From Candidatus Altarchaeales archaeon A3 (GTDB lineage: Archaea > Altiarchaeota > Altiarchaeia > Altiarchaeales > Altiarchaeaceae): a stretch of DNA of 6,834 nucleotides. The first letter of the stretch is position 1. The number at the start of each line of letters is the position of its first letter. Positions 1-5,949 of the stretch are shown one piece after another. Where the stretch lies: contig MTER01000159.1 in assembly GCA_002083985.1 (NCBI GenBank), positions 1-6,834 of the forward strand. The letters run 5' to 3'. Made by a program: the position numbers and the translations under genes. The notes under the pieces were generated by a model, which had not been told where the DNA came from, did not search any database, and saw only the letters and a list, made by a program, of their open reading frames with translations.

Positions 1-227
1 TCCATTAAAGGAAAAACCGGTTCGGGAAATCCGATACATCCTCTTAATTCATGTTCAGGATATGTTTCAAGCGTTACAAAGACGCCGCATTTTTCCGAAA
101 ATTTTTTTAAAATTTCTTCATCAATAGATTCCTCAATTTCATCAACTTCTTTATTTTCAAATGCCTTTTCTACGGTTTTTCTCGCATATTTCACAAGAAA
201 TTTTCCATCTTCTAAATTTATTTCCAT
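1..227 (-). CDS. AMMECR1-domain protein, N-terminal 75 residues (cut by window edge)
   Basis: This is the start of an AMMECR1-family protein, and the rest lies beyond position 1. The 75 visible residues open with MEINLEDGKFLVKYARKTVE, typical of archaeal members, and reach the family hallmark LRGCIG at residues 61-66, followed by FPEPVFPLM. The family (human AMMECR1 and archaeal orthologues of about 200 residues) is soluble and cytoplasmic, with no settled biochemical function; in many prokaryotes it occurs with Memo and a radical-SAM protein. The ATG at 227 lies 17 nt after the stop of the TOPRIM gene, so co-transcription is possible. I see no Shine-Dalgarno sequence. A TATA-like TTTATAAAA (251-243) overlaps the upstream stop codon but is centred only about 20 bp from the ATG, a little close for a leaderless promoter. 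Another ATG at 234 is out of frame. Family call is firm; regulation is a guess. Confidence 0.88.
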   Translation of the reverse strand, partial: MEINLEDGKFLVKYARKTVEKAFENKEVDEIEESIDEEILKKFSEKCGVFVTLETYPEHELRGCIGFPEPVFPLM

Positions 228-244
228 TTTTCATACTTTGAATT

Positions 245-847
245 TTATAAATTTTCCAAAATTGTTTCAAAATTTTTAAAACTTTTTGAATACCTAAAAT
301 GCTCTAATTTATTTCTTTTTGCAATTCTTTTTCCATCCACTATTTTATTATAAGTAGAATTAAGCTTTTTTCTATAATAATTTTCAAGTGTCTCTGAGGG
401 TTTTATTACTTTATCCGGGTCCGGGTGATCTTTTATAATATTGTCAAAGCATCCAAGCAACCATGCTTCAATCTCTTGCTTTGCGAAACACACTTGTATC
501 TGGCAATCTTTTTTATTCTTTATTTTACTGTTTATCTTATTAATCTTACTTTTAATCTCACCCTCATCTTTCTTAGAGTTGTCATAATCTACGAGGATGA
601 TTATATTTTTATATTCTCCTATATCTCCATATACTGTTTTATCTAGATACTTAAAAACCTGTGATTTACCACCTTTAGATGCTTTACTTGCTAAAAAAAC
701 AAAAAATTGAAAATTACCTCTGATAAATGTTTCTTTGGATTCTTCTTTTCTTTCTTGAAATCCTTCTTTTTCCAAAATCTCTTTAAGAATTTCTTCATCG
801 CTGTTTCCTTCAACAATTATTAAATTTTTTACAAAGTTTTGATTCAT
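245..847 (-). CDS. Small TOPRIM-domain protein, DUF4276-like; probable effector of the ATPase-TOPRIM pair
   Basis: This is a 200-residue protein without signal peptide or membrane segment. TOPRIM features are visible. The first strand and acidic residue are LIIVEGNSDEE (E13). The second motif is IIILVDYDN (D87, D89), which would bind the metal ion. A conserved-looking EIEAWLLG follows (E125, E127, W129). The C-terminal GKRIAKRNKLEHFRYSKSF resembles the end of DUF4276 proteins, as I recall the family. TOPRIM domains of this kind serve as nuclease centres in OLD-family and PARIS systems; DUF4276 itself has no established activity that I can cite. The gene begins 2 nt after the ATPase stop and has a GAGGG ribosome-binding site inside the end of that gene, so the two are almost certainly made together. 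I infer that it is the nuclease or toxin partner of the ATPase. RloB/AbiLii and DUF4435 (AriB) are related alternatives, but the EAWLLG and C-terminal motifs fit DUF4276 better. Confidence 0.75.
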   Translation of the reverse strand: MNQNFVKNLIIVEGNSDEEILKEILEKEGFQERKEESKETFIRGNFQFFVFLASKASKGGKSQVFKYLDKTVYGDIGEYKNIIILVDYDNSKKDEGEIKSKINKINSKIKNKKDCQIQVCFAKQEIEAWLLGCFDNIIKDHPDPDKVIKPSETLENYYRKKLNSTYNKIVDGKRIAKRNKLEHFRYSKSFKNFETILENL

Positions 848-849
848 TT

Positions 850-2256
850 TTAAACCCTCTTACTATAGTATGCTTCCCCCAAACTCATGCCTGATTTATC
901 TAAAAACTCTGTTAATTTTTCAATATTTTTAATTCTCCTCGTCTTTGTTTCTCCTTTTTCTTTTTCAACAATTATTATATCTTCCGAATCACAATAATCA
1001 ATAAAATAAGGTGAATGAGTAGAGATTATTATTTGTTTTTCTGATTTTTTTAAGAGCTCAAATATAAATTCAAGCAATTGCATATGAATATGGTTTTCCG
1101 GCTCTTCAAAACAAATGGTCTTGTTACTTGCAACCTGAATTGCTGTAATATGTGCCAATAATGATATTGTTCCGTCTGCTAATGTCCAAACCTGAAAATC
1201 ATTGTCAAAATTTTTTTCTTTTATCTTTAAATAGACCTTATTTCCTTCAACCACGGGTCTAATTTCTTCTATTCCTCCAATAACTCCGGAAAGCAATTCC
1301 TGAATTCTATCAAATTTTTTTCTATCTTCCTGTAAAAGATTTAACAAGACTAAGGAAAGATTATTTCCTTCTGTTTTTAAAACAACTGGCTTTTCAACAA
1401 AAGCATCCGAAATTTCTTTTTTTATTAAGTAAGGAACAAAGTTATATGTGGAAATTTTAACAGCATTAAAAAATTTAACAATTCCTTTAAGCCCTGTTTC
1501 AATTATTTTTATTATATCTTCAATCTCATATTTTACAGGAAAAATTACGAACAATGATTGTCTGCCTTCTGACTTCCCCCCTACAAATTCTTTAAAATTT
1601 TCTCTCTTAACGATGGATAAAAATATATCTGCGAGTGCTGCGTGAGTTGCTAAATTCAAATTCAGGTGAAAAAATATAAAAAAAGGTAAATCATAAAAAT
1701 GTCTGATTGATATTTCTCCATTCTTATCTTTTATTATATTTTCCTTTATACTTGACTCAATTTGCCTGAATAATTCATCTTTTTTAATACTCTTAAGCAA
1801 ATTTCCTCTACCGAATAACATTGGTCTTAGGTGATAAACATCTTCATCATATCCAAATTCAAATCCATCCATAAAATAATCCCTATATTCTTTTTGCTTT
1901 AATATTTTTTCCAACTCATCATTTTTTATTTTCAATTTTTCATTGACTATTTTTATTTGTTCATATTTTCCTGATATACAAATATAATAAAAGAATCTGA
2001 AATTATCTTCTTCACCTTCAATCTCTATTTCAATATTGTTTTCATCATTTTTTCCAAAAACAACATTTTTATATCCTCCTCTTTTGTTAAATAAACTTTC
2101 TAAATTTTCATTAAAGCCCTCACTTATAAAATTTAAAACATCAATTATGTTGCTCTTTCCGGAATTATTCCTTCCAATGAGAACATTAAATTTTCCAAAT
2201 TCAGTCTCAAAATCCTTTAAAGAACGAAAATTTTTAACTTTTAATCTTTTAAGCAT
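850..2256 (-). CDS. OLD/RecF-like ABC-type AAA ATPase (AAA_21/AAA_15 group), sensor partner of the TOPRIM gene
   Basis: This 468-residue cytoplasmic ATPase opens with MLKRLKVKNFRSLKDFE, the usual first strand of RecF/SMC/OLD-type ATPases. Walker A is GRNNSGKS (28-35). A long, poorly conserved, charged insert fills about 60-340. The ABC signature is degenerate, LADGTISLLA (359-368). Walker B is ICFEEPENHIH (381-391), and the switch histidine is in ISTHSPYFID (H414). All residues needed for ATP binding and hydrolysis appear present, and the length is normal for stand-alone ATPases of this group. There is no fused TOPRIM domain, unlike one-gene OLD proteins; a TOPRIM protein is encoded 2 nt downstream instead. 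That is the layout of PARIS (AriA/AriB) and RloA/RloB-type defence pairs, so a phage- or plasmid-sensing role is a reasonable inference. The ATG at 2256 has a TATA box about 26 bp upstream and no ribosome-binding site, suggesting a leaderless mRNA. Exact subfamily is uncertain. Confidence 0.85.
   Translation of the reverse strand: MLKRLKVKNFRSLKDFETEFGKFNVLIGRNNSGKSNIIDVLNFISEGFNENLESLFNKRGGYKNVVFGKNDENNIEIEIEGEEDNFRFFYYICISGKYEQIKIVNEKLKIKNDELEKILKQKEYRDYFMDGFEFGYDEDVYHLRPMLFGRGNLLKSIKKDELFRQIESSIKENIIKDKNGEISIRHFYDLPFFIFFHLNLNLATHAALADIFLSIVKRENFKEFVGGKSEGRQSLFVIFPVKYEIEDIIKIIETGLKGIVKFFNAVKISTYNFVPYLIKKEISDAFVEKPVVLKTEGNNLSLVLLNLLQEDRKKFDRIQELLSGVIGGIEEIRPVVEGNKVYLKIKEKNFDNDFQVWTLADGTISLLAHITAIQVASNKTICFEEPENHIHMQLLEFIFELLKKSEKQIIISTHSPYFIDYCDSEDIIIVEKEKGETKTRRIKNIEKLTEFLDKSGMSLGEAYYSKRV
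855..859 (-). promoter_or_regulatory. Shine-Dalgarno site of the TOPRIM gene
   Basis: On the minus strand the last codons of the ATPase gene contain GAGGG, 7 nt before the ATG at 847. It matches the core of the archaeal Shine-Dalgarno sequence and supports this start and coupled translation of the pair. The ATPase ATG has no such site. Confidence 0.55.
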
Positions 2257-2278
2257 TTTAAATATTTTGTAGTTAATT

Positions 2279-2286
2279 TATTTAAA
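2279..2286 (-). promoter_or_regulatory. Archaeal TATA box of the ATPase-TOPRIM operon
   Basis: The minus strand reads TTTAAATA here, a near-perfect archaeal TATA box. Its centre lies about 26 bp upstream of the A of the ATPase ATG (2256), the normal distance from TATA box to transcription start, so transcription would begin at or next to the start codon. The lack of any Shine-Dalgarno sequence before this ATG agrees with a leaderless transcript. The surroundings are very AT-rich, so a chance match is possible. Confidence 0.5.
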
Positions 2287-2444
2287 TTTATAGATTAAAT
2301 TTTTGAGAGTATAAAAAATAAGTGACTTTTTTCGCAATACATAAATTTTAAGATTTCTTTTAAGGGGAATTTTTAAAATATTGCTTTTTATTTTTTTCGA
2401 TTTATAGTGGATGAGCACCAACAGTCACCTGTTAATTACGCCAT

Positions 2445-2452
2445 CAATTTTT
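2445..2452. repeat. Left copy of 8-bp target-site duplication
   Basis: CAATTTTT sits immediately before the first base of the left inverted repeat. The same eight bases follow the right inverted repeat. The sequence is A/T-rich, so part of the match could be chance, but both copies sit exactly at the element boundaries. Confidence 0.65.
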
Positions 2453-2492
2453 GTAACTATTTAGAGGTTACAAAATTTACTTGTAGAAATTT

Positions 2493-2519
2493 CAAAAAAT
2501 ACAAAAAAGTCAAAAAATT
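2493..2519. repeat. Three tandem 9-bp units
   Basis: The plus strand reads CAAAAAATA, CAAAAAAGT, CAAAAAATT in direct succession: three 9-bp units sharing CAAAAAA. They lie in the middle of the MITE-like element, near its fold-back point. The array may have arisen by slippage. Confidence 0.6.
2494..2517 (-). terminator. Triple T6 tract, probable terminator of purU
   Basis: On the minus strand there are three runs of six T (2517-2512, 2508-2503, 2499-2494), about 50-75 nt beyond the purU stop. Archaeal RNA polymerase stops at T-rich tracts without needing a hairpin, so this is a good candidate end for purU transcripts. It lies inside the mobile element, so the insertion may have supplied or replaced the terminator. 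Confidence 0.45.
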
Positions 2520-2552
2520 TACTCGTAATTTTTTGGGTGGCTGAATAGTTAC

Positions 2553-2560
2553 CAATTTTT
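2553..2560. repeat. Right copy of 8-bp target-site duplication
   Basis: CAATTTTT follows the last base of the right inverted repeat (GTTAC at 2548-2552) and matches the left copy exactly. The insertion point would be 6 bp beyond the purU stop codon, so the gene was not interrupted. Confidence 0.65.
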
Positions 2561-2566
2561 ATATAT

Positions 2567-3413
2567 TTAATCAAAAACAACAGTTTTATTCCCATACACC
2601 AAAATTTTATTCTCTAAATGCGCCTTTAATGCCCTTGCCAGAACTAATTTTTCAACAATCTTTCCTTTTTCAATAAAATCAGACAATATATCCCTATGAC
2701 TAACCCTTACAACCTCCTGTTCAATTATCGGGCCGTTATCTAATTCTTCCGTAACATAATGTGCGGTCGCTCCGATTAACTTTACCCCTCTTGTATAGGC
2801 CTGTAAATATGGCTTTGCACCTTTAAACGCTGGCAAAAACGAATGATGGACATTTATTATTCTGTCGGGATAATTTTCAATAAAATTCGGACTTAAAATC
2901 TGCATATATTTTGCCAAAATGATTGTATCAATTTTAAATTTTTCCAGCAATTCCGCTTCTTTCATTTCCTGAGAAATTTTATTTTCAGGTGTTTTTTCTA
3001 TTACATAATATTTGCAGTTAAAAAATTTCGCGATGTTTTCCATATCAGGATGATTGCTTATTATCAATGGAATGTTACACTTTAATTCTCCGGCTTTTTG
3101 CTTTAAAAGTATGTCAAATAAACAATGTTCCTCCTTTCCGGCAAAAATTGCGATATTCTGAATTTCAGATGAAAATTTTATTGAATATTGCATACTAAAT
3201 TTTTTTGTTATTTCATCAAATTTCTCCTTTAGATATTCCTTTTCAATTGCAAAATCCGCTAAATCAAACTCAACCCGCATAAATAATGTTTTACTTTCAT
3301 CGTCAATATGCTGGTCCGCGTGCAAAATGTTTCCATCATTCCTGTAAAGAAAATCAGTAACAGTTGCGACAATTCCTTTTCTGTCCGGACATGTTAATAA
3401 AATAGTGGCCCAT
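2567..3413 (-). CDS. purU: Formyltetrahydrofolate deformylase PurU (start codon out of frame by one base)
   Basis: PurU hydrolyses 10-formyl-tetrahydrofolate to tetrahydrofolate and formate in the cytoplasm; in E. coli the formate feeds the PurT step of purine synthesis. The N-terminal ACT domain is recognisable (LLTCPDRKGIVATVTDF, then NILHADQHIDDE). The C-terminal formyltransferase fold carries INVHHSFLPAFKGAKPY, with the catalytic Asn and His, and GATAHYVTEELDNGPIIEQE, with the catalytic Asp. The open frame reaches back to a stop at 3451-3449 but has no ATG or GTG; its only usual start, TTG at 3325, falls inside the ACT domain and would cut off about 29 residues. The ATG at 3413 is one base out of frame. 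Removing one G from the GGG at 3409-3411 gives MATILLTCPDRKG and a 281-residue protein, matching E. coli PurU (280). A non-AUG start (ATA or ATT) is the alternative. Upstream, 40 nt separate it from the C25 gene stop; an AT-rich TATA-like stretch lies near 3443-3453. The function is sure, the start is not. Confidence 0.9.
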
Positions 3414-3453
3414 ATTATTGACTTATTAATTACGCTCTTATGTTTAATTTAAT

Positions 3454-5949
3454 TTATCCTACAGTAACAATTTGAGCAATTAAAGCAAAGGCATCAAGTA
3501 AATTTATATAGTCACTCACACTTCCAACAAACTTATAGTATGAATTTTCCCGATACAATCCTGTTTTCTCTCCGCTTAAATATTCAAGCATTTCAACCAA
3601 ATCAAAGATGTCGCTTGCTTTACACTTATTCCTGCATCCAATTATATTTGTGTCATTCCATCCATCCGCTTTATCGCAGGCATTATTATCTCCTGAACTT
3701 GAAAGCCAATTTGTTGAGTTAAAATCCAATTGCATATTTCCACAAACAGCATTGTTATTTATCGTTGAATTTGAATTTTGAGAGAAAATTCCAACAGTAT
3801 TGTTTGAAATTTTATTGTTTGAAATTTTATTGAAATTTGAATTATCCTGAATATAAATCCCGCTCTCATTATTGTAATTTATTGTATTGTTTGTTAAGGT
3901 ATTATCTGATGAATTATTTTCAACACCAATACCCCTCATAGTGTTATTACATAAAGTGTTATTGAATATTGAATTATTACTGCTTGAACTATAAACCCAT
4001 ATTCCGTCAAAGTTTTTTGCTATTAAATTATTTAATATTTCATTTTCTTGCGAGTCAATAAGAATAATCCCATTGTTACTATTTGAACTGATAGTGTTCC
4101 TGAACATCCTGTTTTTTGATGATCCTACTACATATATTCCGTCAATTGTTTCATTAATTTTATTATCAGATATGTTAATTAAAGTTGAATTTTTTATGTA
4201 AATTCCCGAATAATCCATGTCCATCATGTTATTATTTATTATTTCAATTCCGGATGTAGAATGGTCAGTAAATATTCCGTATTTGTTTAAAGTTAAATTA
4301 TTATTCAGCATTATACTATCACTTGAATTTATAATAATTCCCCCATAACCATTATGTATTAATGTTGAATTTGAAACAGTTATATTGTTGCATGAGACAA
4401 GTCCGACAAAACCTGCGTCTTCTATTTCCGCATTTGTTTCACCAACCAGATAATACATTGATTTTCCATTAACTTTATTTGAAATATCTATGTTCTGAAT
4501 ATAATGTGAAATTTTCAAGCCGGACACATCAAAATTATAAGTATTATTTTCCATTGAATTATTGATTAATGTTACATTCGTTGAATATGACAAAAGTAAA
4601 CCTGAAGTATAATTTTTTATTATACAATTTTCTATTCTGCTGTTATCTGAGGAAAGTACAGCAATTCCCGTTCCGTTCATGTTTCCCGATAATTTTGCAC
4701 CATTACAATTTAATGTAATATTATCTCCAAATAAACCAAGTGTTCCATTGTATGTTTCATTGTCTCTTACATCCACCCTATACCCTGGACAAACAGCGCC
4801 AACAGCGTCATCAATTCTTGTAAAATCGCAACTTCCATTTTTACATACCGTAAGATTTTTACACTCGACAGTGATGTTAAAAGCACTGCAATTAATATGA
4901 AGCGGTGTTTCAGGGTCTCCAAGGAGGTTAAGTTCATAATAAACCCACCTCATTCCTCCGGTGTGGGACTTTATCATTCCGGCTAATGATTCCTTAGAAT
5001 ACTGGTTTGCCCTGCCTATGTTCGTTATTTTCTTTCCAAAGACAGCATCATAGAATTTTCTCTGATAAAATTGTGATGGTCCGTTTGTTGTTCCTTCTTC
5101 ATCAGCGAGACCAAATCTTGAATTACCTATAAATGCAAATGCCCCTGTCGGATTTTTAACAACAAAATGCTCCAATATGCAGTCATTTACACTATAATCT
5201 CCGGCAATACATCCCTGACTGTAGCCAAAGAAATATTTATCATTATTTAAGGCATCGGCATCTGATCTATACATTTTCATATCTATCCCATAGTTTGCGT
5301 GTCCTAAATGATTTATTATATGTTCATCATTATTTATTTTATTAATCATTGCTGATTTAGACCAAATACCCTCTTTATCGTATAGTGTCTCGATATCAAA
5401 ACACGATGGAAATGGAGGATTGTAAATTCCCCATTTATCTGAACCGTCTTTAATTTCATCCATTGAATCGCCGCCCCAGTGATTACTGCCACCAGGAAGA
5501 GTTTGTAACCATTCACCTGCGAACAATGCATTGCTTAAATACGAATCACTTGAATTTTCATAAGAAATCGTTTTCATTACAAAATTTGAGACCTCCTGTT
5601 CATTACTTACAGGAGCCCTTCCAACATAAATCTCACAAAAAATATCAACTTCTCCTCCATCTTCGCCGTCTCCAATTTCACCATAATATGAATTATTATT
5701 GTAATTGAACGAACCGTCAAGACAACCATAATATAAGTCAGAAGGAATATCTGTATCTGTTCCTTCTCCTAACGGCAGAAACATTCCTTCAATATGGCAG
5801 TAAAATCCCCTGTGAGGGATTATTTCATCATCTCCTCCAAGTAAAACATATCGTATTCCCCAGTTATGATATGCGTCTTTTATGAAATTTCTAATCTTTG
5901 CTTGTGTATCGTTGAATTGTGAACCGTTCCCGCAGCCGTCGCCCCACAA
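3454..5949 (-). CDS. C25 (gingipain-like) peptidase: catalytic domain, beta-helix and C-terminal module (downstream part of a frame-broken gene)
   Basis: This holds most of a secreted cysteine peptidase. Numbering from the TTG at 5949, which is really an internal Leu, the C25 catalytic domain runs to about 350. It has YVLLGGDDEIIPHRGFY (34-50), the catalytic His in NHLGHANY (H217), the catalytic Cys in SQGCIAGDY (C247), and the closing NLLGDPETPLH. A right-handed beta-helix of NosD/PbH1 type (about 380-750) follows, with repeats such as NGIILIDSQENEILNN and SGIYIQDNSNFNKISNN. The end (777-831) is a duplicated helical module, DIFDLVEMLEYLSG and DYINLLDAFALIAQIV, loosely like a dockerin but without clear calcium loops. 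More than 30 N-X-S/T sequons suggest a glycosylated extracellular protein. The frame stays open upstream only to a TGA at 5988-5986, and the missing N-terminus is encoded in another frame just upstream. Joined, the product would be about 1126 residues. The stop lies 40 nt before purU. Substrate is unknown; the beta-helix may bind surface sugars. Confidence 0.85.
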   Translation of the reverse strand: MWGDGCGNGSQFNDTQAKIRNFIKDAYHNWGIRYVLLGGDDEIIPHRGFYCHIEGMFLPLGEGTDTDIPSDLYYGCLDGSFNYNNNSYYGEIGDGEDGGEVDIFCEIYVGRAPVSNEQEVSNFVMKTISYENSSDSYLSNALFAGEWLQTLPGGSNHWGGDSMDEIKDGSDKWGIYNPPFPSCFDIETLYDKEGIWSKSAMINKINNDEHIINHLGHANYGIDMKMYRSDADALNNDKYFFGYSQGCIAGDYSVNDCILEHFVVKNPTGAFAFIGNSRFGLADEEGTTNGPSQFYQRKFYDAVFGKKITNIGRANQYSKESLAGMIKSHTGGMRWVYYELNLLGDPETPLHINCSAFNITVECKNLTVCKNGSCDFTRIDDAVGAVCPGYRVDVRDNETYNGTLGLFGDNITLNCNGAKLSGNMNGTGIAVLSSDNSRIENCIIKNYTSGLLLSYSTNVTLINNSMENNTYNFDVSGLKISHYIQNIDISNKVNGKSMYYLVGETNAEIEDAGFVGLVSCNNITVSNSTLIHNGYGGIIINSSDSIMLNNNLTLNKYGIFTDHSTSGIEIINNNMMDMDYSGIYIKNSTLINISDNKINETIDGIYVVGSSKNRMFRNTISSNSNNGIILIDSQENEILNNLIAKNFDGIWVYSSSSNNSIFNNTLCNNTMRGIGVENNSSDNTLTNNTINYNNESGIYIQDNSNFNKISNNKISNNTVGIFSQNSNSTINNNAVCGNMQLDFNSTNWLSSSGDNNACDKADGWNDTNIIGCRNKCKASDIFDLVEMLEYLSGEKTGLYRENSYYKFVGSVSDYINLLDAFALIAQIVTVG

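Larger units (their letters stand above)
2453..2552. mobile_element. MITE-like non-autonomous element, 100 bp, IS66-like ends
   Basis: The two ends are inverted repeats. The left end reads GTAACTATTTAG inward from 2453, and the right end reads GTAACTATTCAG inward from 2552, 11 of 12 identical. Beyond that, both arms continue imperfectly (for example AAAATTTACTTGTA on the left against AAAAATTACGAGTA on the right), so the whole element could fold into one long hairpin. It is flanked on both sides by exactly CAATTTTT, an 8-bp direct repeat abutting the ends, the signature of transposition. Ends beginning GTAA and 8-bp duplications are known for the IS66 family, so I infer a miniature element moved by an IS66-like transposase elsewhere. 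It is too short to code for anything. The left arm also contains a nested 9-bp hairpin, TTTTGTAAC/GTTACAAAA (2449-2475). Family assignment is tentative; the inverted ends and duplication are directly visible. Confidence 0.68.
2257..2566. other. Gene-free stretch between purU and the ATPase gene
   Basis: I find no credible gene in these 310 bases on either strand. From low to high coordinates the stretch holds the ATPase promoter (about 2257-2290), an AT-rich segment to about 2405 without clear features, a short perfect hairpin AACAG-TCAC-CTGTT (2420-2433), and then the 100-bp mobile element with its flanking duplication (2445-2560), ending just after the purU stop codon. The only other TATA-like word, CTATAAAT on the minus strand near 2400, has no reading frame to serve. 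Confidence 0.6.

Noticed and set aside
425..646. Plus-strand open frames opposite the TOPRIM and ATPase genes (also 1448-1645 and 2036-2272)
   Set aside because: They lie antisense to well-supported genes, have low-complexity Leu/Phe/Ser-rich translations and no recognisable motif; they are by-products of AT-rich coding sequence.
2418..2433. Hairpin AACAG-TCAC-CTGTT, with minus-strand GTGACTGTTGG resembling the mobile-element end GTAACTATTCAG, as a second decayed transposon end
   Set aside because: Only 7 of the first 9 bases agree, no partner end in the right orientation was found towards 2257, and no matching duplication follows it. It may be chance.
2567..3325. TTG at 3325 as the true start of purU
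   Set aside because: It corresponds to a Leu in the conserved ACT sequence NILHADQHID; about 29 well-matching PurU residues are encoded in frame upstream.
3540..3722. Open frames opposite or inside the C25 gene (3540-3722, 4679-4900, 5463-5708 plus; 5346-5531 minus)
   Set aside because: Each overlaps strong C25 or beta-helix coding sequence and has no family signature of its own.
3700..4812. DNA repeats or a CRISPR-like array in the repetitive beta-helix region
   Set aside because: The repetition is at protein level (Asn-rich turns of about 22-24 residues) with no identical DNA repeats at regular spacing, and the reading frame is open throughout.
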